Positions 58,330 through 64,000 of a stretch of DNA of 64,000 bases are shown here, piece by piece (position 1 is the stretch's first letter; every line of letters begins with the position of its first letter). This DNA comes from Ehrlichia canis str. Jake (GTDB taxonomy: Bacteria; Pseudomonadota; Alphaproteobacteria; Rickettsiales; Anaplasmataceae). Under the pieces are notes generated by a model. It searched no databases, had not been told where the DNA came from, and was given only the letters and a program-made list of their open reading frames with translations. A program made the position numbers and the translations under genes. The stretch is from contig NC_007354.1 in NCBI RefSeq assembly GCF_000012565.1, forward strand, positions 1-64,000. The letters are read 5' to 3'.

Positions 58330-60915
58330 ATGCGTATTTTTACAGTTATAGATGCTTATGGATTGCTCTTTAGAGCGTACTATGCATTACCAAATCTGAG
58401 TACATCCTATGGATTACCTATTGGTGGAGTTTATGGTTTTATCAACATCTTTTTGAAATATATAGAAAAGCATTCAACTGATTATTTAGTTGTTGTATTT
58501 GATACTGGTAGCAAAAATTTTCGTCATGATATATATCCTGAATATAAAAGTAATCGTCCTAAACTTCCTAACGATTTAATATCACAATTTTCATTGTTAA
58601 GAGAGGCTGTTAGTGCGTTTAATATTGCTTCTGAAGAAGTTATAGGGTATGAGGCTGATGATGTAATAGCAACTCTTACTAAAAAATACAGTCAGTTACA
58701 AGATGTGGAAGTAACAGTTGTAACATCAGATAAGGATTTGCTACAGCTTTTAAATTATGGTATTCGTATATTTGATCCAATAAAAAATAGATACATTGAA
58801 GAAGAAGATGTACATAATAAATTTGGTATTTCATCGAATCAATTGTTGGATTTTTTATCTTTAACTGGTGATGCATCAGATAATATACCTGGAGTACCAG
58901 GTATTGGTGTGAAAACTGCAGCAAAGTTGCTTAATGATTTTGGATCATTAAATGATCTGTTACTACGTGCGCAAGAAATTAAAACAAATAGGTGTCGAGA
59001 ATCAATAGTGCAATATAGTGATCAAGCAATATTGTCTCGTCAACTAGTAACTTTATGTGATACTGTAGATATATGTGGGGGTATAGAAAAGTATATTTTT
59101 CAAAATTCTGAGATACATGAGCTGACTGCATTTTTAAAGAAATATGAATTACAATCGTTAATTAACAAAGTTAATAAAATTTTTAAGCAAAATGTTCCTT
59201 CTACTAATCGGAATCTTAATAATAGTAGTGACATTGTGACAAGTGATAAAGCAATACAGTATTCTGCTGAAGGACTTAGTGTATTTATTGAAAACTGTAA
59301 AAGTGAAGGGATAATAGCCTTGCATATAGAAATAGTCGATAATTCGATTGGTAGTATTTCTTTGTCTTATAGGAAAGAGGTGTTTTTTTACATTGATAAA
59401 GATCATGTAGATGATGCATTAGAGTTTATTAAGCCAATATTTAGCCTGGGTTACATATTAAAAGTAATATATGATGTAAAAACATTGTTAAAAATCATTC
59501 CTAATTTAGATATTGTAGCTTTTAATGACATTATGGTAATGTCATATGTTTTAAATCCTGGTGTGCATGATCATTCATTACAAAATATAATCAGTTATAA
59601 TGTTGAGCAAAGCATTACTAATATGAATGCGGCAAATTTATTATTGTTGCATGAATTATTGAGAAAAAGTTTGTTTGTAGATAGGCTGTACACTGTTTAC
59701 GAAAGAGTTGAAAAACCATTGATTCGTGTGTTAGATAATATGGAAAAAATAGGTGTATTAGTTAATGTTGATGTTTTGAAAACATTATCAGCTACTTTTT
59801 CAGAAAAAATCAATATGTTGGAAAGTGAAATATATAAGCTTTCAGGTGCAGAATTTAATATAGCATCCTCAAAACAGTTAGGGAATATCTTGTTTGATAA
59901 GATGGGTATCAAAAAAGGGAAGAAATTAAGTTCAGGTAATTATAGTACAGATGCTGAAGTGCTAAGTGATCTTGCGTTTAATGATGTTGAAATAGCAGAC
60001 AAAATATTAAAATGGCGTCACTTGACAAAGTTAAAAACTACTTATACTGATGTTTTAGAGAAGCAGAAGAATAGTAATAGTGGGAGAGTACATACTTTTT
60101 ATTCTATGGTATCTACTGCTACTGGTCGTTTGAGTTCAAGTAATCCGAATTTACAGAATATTCCAGTTAGAAGTGAAGAAGGTAATTCTATAAGGAGAGC
60201 ATTTATTGCGAAAAAAGGATATAAGTTGATTTCTGCTGATTATTCACAAATAGAATTGCGTATAATGGCGCATATAGCTGACGTACAAGCATTTAAAAAT
60301 GCATTTTTTTTAAATCAAGATATACATTCAATAACGGCAAAGCAGATATTTAATACTGAAAAATTGGATAAAAATTTAAGAAGAAGGGCAAAGTCAATAA
60401 ACTTTGGTATAATTTATGGAATGAGTGCATTTGGATTGGCTAAACAACTTAGTATTTCTAGATCAGAAGCAAGTACATATATCAACAACTATTTTAGATC
60501 ATATCCAGAAATTCAGTCTTATATGGAAAATATTAAGGCTTATGCAAAAACTCATGGTTATACTCGTACCATTTTTGGTAGAAAATGTTTTGTAAAAGAT
60601 ATTAATAGCGATAATGTTACAGCTAGGAATTTTTCTGAGAGAGCAGCCATCAATGCTCCATTACAAGGAACATCAGCTGATATCATAAAAATGTCTATGA
60701 TTCATTTGTTTGATAAATTGAAAAATGGTTCACTTATACTTCAAGTACATGATGAGCTACTATTTGAGATTTTAGAAGAACAAGTAGATGATGCAGTAAA
60801 AATAATAAGGGAAGTGATGGAGAATATAGTTAAATTGTCAGTACCATTAAAAGTTGATTTTAATATAGGAGATAATTGGGCTGATTTGGTACCATATAAT
60901 AGCAGTACAACGTAA
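58330..60915 (+). CDS. polA: DNA polymerase I
   Basis: Repair and Okazaki-fragment polymerase, 861 residues. The 5'-3' exonuclease domain (1-290) has DAYGLLFRAYYA, VVVFDTGSKNFRH, YEADDVIATLT, VTSDKDLLQLL and GDASDNIPGVPGIGVKTA. The middle 3'-5' domain (about 310-470) lacks the catalytic acids. ALHIEI stands where FDTET is expected, and the later Asp positions are not acidic. The polymerase domain has TATGRLSSSNPNLQNIP, DYSQIELRIMAH near 636 and QVHDELLFE near 806. The last codons and downstream flank are duplicated in inverted form at 43 kb. Confidence 0.96.
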   Translation: MRIFTVIDAYGLLFRAYYALPNLSTSYGLPIGGVYGFINIFLKYIEKHSTDYLVVVFDTGSKNFRHDIYPEYKSNRPKLPNDLISQFSLLREAVSAFNIASEEVIGYEADDVIATLTKKYSQLQDVEVTVVTSDKDLLQLLNYGIRIFDPIKNRYIEEEDVHNKFGISSNQLLDFLSLTGDASDNIPGVPGIGVKTAAKLLNDFGSLNDLLLRAQEIKTNRCRESIVQYSDQAILSRQLVTLCDTVDICGGIEKYIFQNSEIHELTAFLKKYELQSLINKVNKIFKQNVPSTNRNLNNSSDIVTSDKAIQYSAEGLSVFIENCKSEGIIALHIEIVDNSIGSISLSYRKEVFFYIDKDHVDDALEFIKPIFSLGYILKVIYDVKTLLKIIPNLDIVAFNDIMVMSYVLNPGVHDHSLQNIISYNVEQSITNMNAANLLLLHELLRKSLFVDRLYTVYERVEKPLIRVLDNMEKIGVLVNVDVLKTLSATFSEKINMLESEIYKLSGAEFNIASSKQLGNILFDKMGIKKGKKLSSGNYSTDAEVLSDLAFNDVEIADKILKWRHLTKLKTTYTDVLEKQKNSNSGRVHTFYSMVSTATGRLSSSNPNLQNIPVRSEEGNSIRRAFIAKKGYKLISADYSQIELRIMAHIADVQAFKNAFFLNQDIHSITAKQIFNTEKLDKNLRRRAKSINFGIIYGMSAFGLAKQLSISRSEASTYINNYFRSYPEIQSYMENIKAYAKTHGYTRTIFGRKCFVKDINSDNVTARNFSERAAINAPLQGTSADIIKMSMIHLFDKLKNGSLILQVHDELLFEILEEQVDDAVKIIREVMENIVKLSVPLKVDFNIGDNWADLVPYNSSTT

Positions 60916-61564
60916 TGATATTTTTATTAGATTTAAAAATACCAAAGTTTGTTTAATTATGTAATATTAAAATTACTTAATGTTATTAAAGCTGTGTAGT
61001 AATGGTATTCTATAACTAGTTAACAATCTGCTATCAGTAAGTTATGTACTTAAGAGTATTAAACGGAAATTCCTGAATTTAATTTTGCCTGACAACATAT
61101 TACTGCTGTTATTGTAATGGTAATATTGAAATCATTTTGTGTGTTAAAATGTGGGAAATAAACATCATTATCTGTAATTAATAATTGTAATTAGTTAGTT
61201 ACATGTTTAAAAATATTGTAAGTTTAAAGTATTTGTACTTTGATCTCACTAAACATGAATTTATTTAACATTATAAAAATGTTGTTTTAATGGTAACATC
61301 AAGGCTGTCTAATGTTATCAAAATCAGTAAAATATTTTTGTTATTAAGTTTATGTAGCAATCAACTATTAAAGTTAATAATGTGTTTGTAATTTAAATAT
61401 GACTGTAATAGTTTTATGTTATGCAGTGAATTATGCATATTAAAACTTTCTGAGTGGTATGTAGTATATAACATCTATGAAAAATCTTATTTTTTATCTG
61501 CATACTTGAAAATTGTATAGAGTTCGGTAGACTGTAAGTCATATATCTCATTATCAAGATTCAC
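60916..61564. other. Gap between polA and rpe
   Basis: No gene. 60916-61165 is the source (or partner) of the inverted copy at 43.1-43.4 kb. Weak internal similarity exists between about 60980-61020 and 61335-61380 (TTATTAAnnnTnTGTAGnAAT). Confidence 0.55.
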
Positions 61565-62233
61565 GTGTTAAAAAAGAAAAGAATTGTAGAAGTGTCTAGT
61601 TCTATATTATCAGCAGATTTTGCTAATTTAAGTAAATCAATAGAAGTGCTTGAAAATGCAAGTGTGGATTATATTCATATAGATGTGATGGATGGTAATT
61701 TTGTTCCTAATATTACTATAGGACCTGTTGTTGTGTCGGCAATAAGGGAATGTACAAAAATACCGTTTGATGTGCATCTAATGATAAATTCTCCTAGTAA
61801 TTATATCGAAACTTTTGTTAATGCAGGTGCAGATATGATTACTGTGCATGCAGAATCTGAGGTGCATTTAGATCGTGTAATAAAGAAGATAAAATCTTAT
61901 GGTAAGGATGCTGGTTTATCTCTTGTTCCAACATCTCACTATAGTATTTTAGAATATATTATTTTTGAACTTGATCTTGTATTAATTATGACTGTAAATC
62001 CTGGCTTTAGTGGACAACAGTTTATTGTATCTCAGTTAGATAAAATTTCACGTGTTCGTAGTATGATAGAAAAATATTCATTAAAAACTAAAATAGCTGT
62101 TGATGGTGGTGTTAATATTGACAATGCTAAAAGTGTGATAGAAGCTGGAGCAGATATTTTGGTTGTTGGATCTGCAATTTTTAAGGCAAAAAATGTATTA
62201 GATTACGTACAAAAGCTTAAATCTTTTTTGTAG
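61565..62233 (+). CDS. rpe: Ribulose-phosphate 3-epimerase
   Basis: Interconverts ribulose-5-phosphate and xylulose-5-phosphate. The 222-residue TIM barrel has SSILSADFANL with the start of the active site, YIHIDVMDGNFVPNITIGP, PFDVHLMI, MTVNPGFSGQQF, and AVDGGVNIDNA with GADILVVGSAIF. GTG 61565 is the start; no ATG lies nearby in frame. It is monocistronic. Confidence 0.95.
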   Translation: MLKKKRIVEVSSSILSADFANLSKSIEVLENASVDYIHIDVMDGNFVPNITIGPVVVSAIRECTKIPFDVHLMINSPSNYIETFVNAGADMITVHAESEVHLDRVIKKIKSYGKDAGLSLVPTSHYSILEYIIFELDLVLIMTVNPGFSGQQFIVSQLDKISRVRSMIEKYSLKTKIAVDGGVNIDNAKSVIEAGADILVVGSAIFKAKNVLDYVQKLKSFL

Positions 62234-62868
62234 GCTTGTTTGTATTGACTTTATACTTTGAACAAATGATGTGTTAATAAACTATACAAAGCTTATTTTG
62301 AAATTTATCTGTGTGTTGTATTAGCATAGTGAAATATTGGTATTATCTAATATATTCATCTTCTAAAGTAAAATTTTATTTGTTGGAGTGTCAGTTTATT
62401 CTGCAATATTTTTATATATCCTTTGTTAAGATAGATATAATAATGTCTTATATAGTATATGAGAATGTGTCAATTGTAGATAACTAATGTTGTTATAGTA
62501 ATATGCTACTGAGCAGTTTTATAAAATCTTAAATTTTTTATATTAAAGTGTTACGTATATAACTTATTAGGTATAATATAATTTATAAACTGGTATTACT
62601 TTTGAGTTGCAGGAATACAGATTTTAGTATTATATTAATTTAAATCTTAAATAAATTATTAACTTTTTGATATATTGACTGATTAAAATTTTAAAATGCC
62701 TAAATATTGTTTTTAAAGAGATTGTATGATGGTTTTTATATTCTACTGATGTAAGTGTTTTTATTGCTGATTTGATGAGTTTATTGTTACTGGTAAGGTG
62801 GATTATAATAAAAGTAATTACATGTAAAGTTTGTTGTATACTTTGTTCAAAGATTTTGGTGTAGCTTT
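62234..62868. other. Gap between rpe and mlaE
   Basis: About 635 bases with no supportable gene or repeat. Strongly T-rich on the top strand. Confidence 0.45.
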
Positions 62869-63666
62869 ATGCAATTTCTGCGTTTACATTTAGGATTGTT
62901 TTGGTTGTTGGAAACTGTTGGTAAATACGTAATCAATTTGATTTTTAATATAGGACATTCTTTTGTTTTTTTTGTAAAATTTGTGTGTAATTGTTTTATG
63001 CCTCCTTATTACTACGGAGTTATATTTAAGCAGTTTATAGAAATCTTCTTTTTTTCACTGCCAATAGTTGGAATAACTGCTATATTTACTGGTGCAGTTT
63101 TGATTTTGCAGAATTCTTTAATAATACATAATAACGTTTCAGGTGATTTTGTTTCTGGAGTAGTTGTAGTTGCTATAGTGAGAGAATTAGGTCCGGTGTT
63201 AATTGGGCTTATTATTGCAGGACGTGTAGGAGCAGCAATTGCTGCTGAAATAGGTACTATGCGTATTACTGAGCAAATAGATGCTTTGTTTACGTTGGAT
63301 ACTAATCCATTTAAATATTTAATCGTTCCCAGAATTATTTCTGCAATGATTGCAATGCCTCTGCTGATTTTGTGTGCTGATTTAATCGGTGCTTATGGTG
63401 GCTATATTGTTGGCTCGTATCAGTTGGGCTATACGCCTGAAATATATGTTAGAGGAATAATGAAGTTTTTACATGTTAAAGATGTTATTTTAGGATTAAT
63501 TAAAGCTACAGTATTTGGTTTTATAATATCCTTTATGGGTTGTTATAGCGGTTATTATTGTAGTGGTGGAGCTAGAGGTGTTGGAATGGCTACTACCTAT
63601 GTTGTTGTTGTTTCATCTATGTTTATCATCTTACTCAATTATGTAATTACCGTATTTTATTCATAG
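62869..63666 (+). CDS. mlaE: Phospholipid ABC transporter permease MlaE
   Basis: Inner-membrane permease of the Mla lipid-transport complex. The 265-residue protein has several hydrophobic segments. Conserved features are VGITAIFTGAVLILQNS, VAIVRELGPVLIGLIIAGRVGAAIAAEIGTMRITEQIDAL (about 100-140), the PRIISAMIAMPLL segment and the C-terminal GCYSGYYCSGGARGVGMATTYVVV. Length is normal. mlaF starts 11 bases after its stop. Confidence 0.95.
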   Translation: MQFLRLHLGLFWLLETVGKYVINLIFNIGHSFVFFVKFVCNCFMPPYYYGVIFKQFIEIFFFSLPIVGITAIFTGAVLILQNSLIIHNNVSGDFVSGVVVVAIVRELGPVLIGLIIAGRVGAAIAAEIGTMRITEQIDALFTLDTNPFKYLIVPRIISAMIAMPLLILCADLIGAYGGYIVGSYQLGYTPEIYVRGIMKFLHVKDVILGLIKATVFGFIISFMGCYSGYYCSGGARGVGMATTYVVVVSSMFIILLNYVITVFYS

Positions 63667-63677
63667 TAGTTAGTTTT

Positions 63678-64000
63678 ATGCATTACATTTCTTTATCTGA
63701 CTTGCATATAGATTTTCGTGGACATCAAGTGTTAAAGGGAATAAGTCTTGATATTGCATATGGGGAATCATTAGTTATTGTGGGAGAATCAGGTAGTGGA
63801 AAATCTGTATTAACGAAAACAATACTAGGCTTAATTGCTCCTACTTCTGGGAAGGTTGTTATTAGTGGGGTTGATATTAGGCATGATAAAAGCTTAATTA
63901 AAAATTTTGGTGTTTTATTTCAAAATTGTGCTTTGTTTGATAGTTTAACAGTGTGTGAAAATATTGCTTTTAACTTACATTACAGATTTAACCGTGATAG
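63678..64000 (+). CDS. mlaF: Phospholipid ABC transporter ATP-binding protein MlaF (partial, cut by window end)
   Basis: The first 107 codons are present, and the frame runs off the window. It starts MHYISLSDLHIDFRGHQVL, then LKGISLDIAYGESLVIVGESGSGKSVLTKTILGL with Walker A GESGSGKS near 37-44, and the Q-loop VLFQNCALFDSLTVCENIAF typical of MlaF. It is the energy-supplying partner of MlaE. Confidence 0.93.
   Translation, partial: MHYISLSDLHIDFRGHQVLKGISLDIAYGESLVIVGESGSGKSVLTKTILGLIAPTSGKVVISGVDIRHDKSLIKNFGVLFQNCALFDSLTVCENIAFNLHYRFNRD

Overview
The window is AT-rich chromosomal DNA from an obligate intracellular alphaproteobacterium of the family Anaplasmataceae, genus Ehrlichia, most likely E. 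canis. The strongest marker is the gene at 17335-19401, whose 36-residue tandem repeats match what I recall of the immunodominant TRP140/gp140 of E. canis (ortholog of E. chaffeensis TRP120). Other markers are the virB8-virB9-virB10-virB11-virD4 cluster, the hemE/CBS-domain gene pair around the origin, low coding density and long AT-rich gaps.

Layout. 1-11.4 kb holds tRNA-Arg, a UbiH-type hydroxylase, tRNA-Gln, glyQ-glyS, dnaJ, nadC, plsY, ruvC, coxC and hemE. The gap at 11395-11819 carries three TTATNCACA DnaA boxes and is very probably oriC; top-strand C exceeds G to its left and G exceeds C to its right. From 11.8 to 17.1 kb come a CorC-like CBS protein, two phage/GTA-type genes (HK97 prohead protease and portal), bioC, nadA and a 7Fe ferredoxin. 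From 17.3 to 27.2 kb come the tandem-repeat antigen, the virB8-virD4 operon (minus strand), ribA and tRNA-Leu. From 27.6 to 45.4 kb are a TPR-methyltransferase, dapF, pgk, xseA, dapD, mnmE, coaC, recG, an NDUFA9-like protein and dksA. From 45.5 to 64 kb are ccmB, tRNA-Val, a cation efflux protein, mlaC, rpsT, plsC, def, a family-4 uracil-DNA glycosylase, recF, argF, a small membrane protein that may belong to cytochrome oxidase assembly, a Ser/Thr-rich protein, polA, rpe, mlaE and the start of mlaF.

The most unusual content is in the gaps to the right of the origin. Several are built from copies of pieces of neighbouring genes. Tandem arrays extend the 3' ends of pgk (about 260-bp units), mnmE (about 197-bp units), ccmB (decayed, about 145-bp units) and argF (two decayed copies). 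Displaced inverted copies exist of the polA 3' end (next to recG), of an internal xseA piece, and of the mlaC 5' end. The mlaC copy is itself split by a 74-bp piece of recF, giving an open chimeric reading frame. This looks like a recurring process of local gene-fragment duplication followed by decay, at several ages within one window.

Functionally the genes serve basic information processing (glyQS, recF, recG, ruvC, polA, xseA, mnmE), cofactor synthesis (NAD, haem, biotin, riboflavin, CoA, ubiquinone), lysine/DAP synthesis (dapD, dapF), respiration (coxC, ccmB), membrane lipid handling (plsY, plsC, mlaC/E/F) and host interaction (type IV secretion, tandem-repeat effector). All assignments come from reading the sequence; no database search was run.
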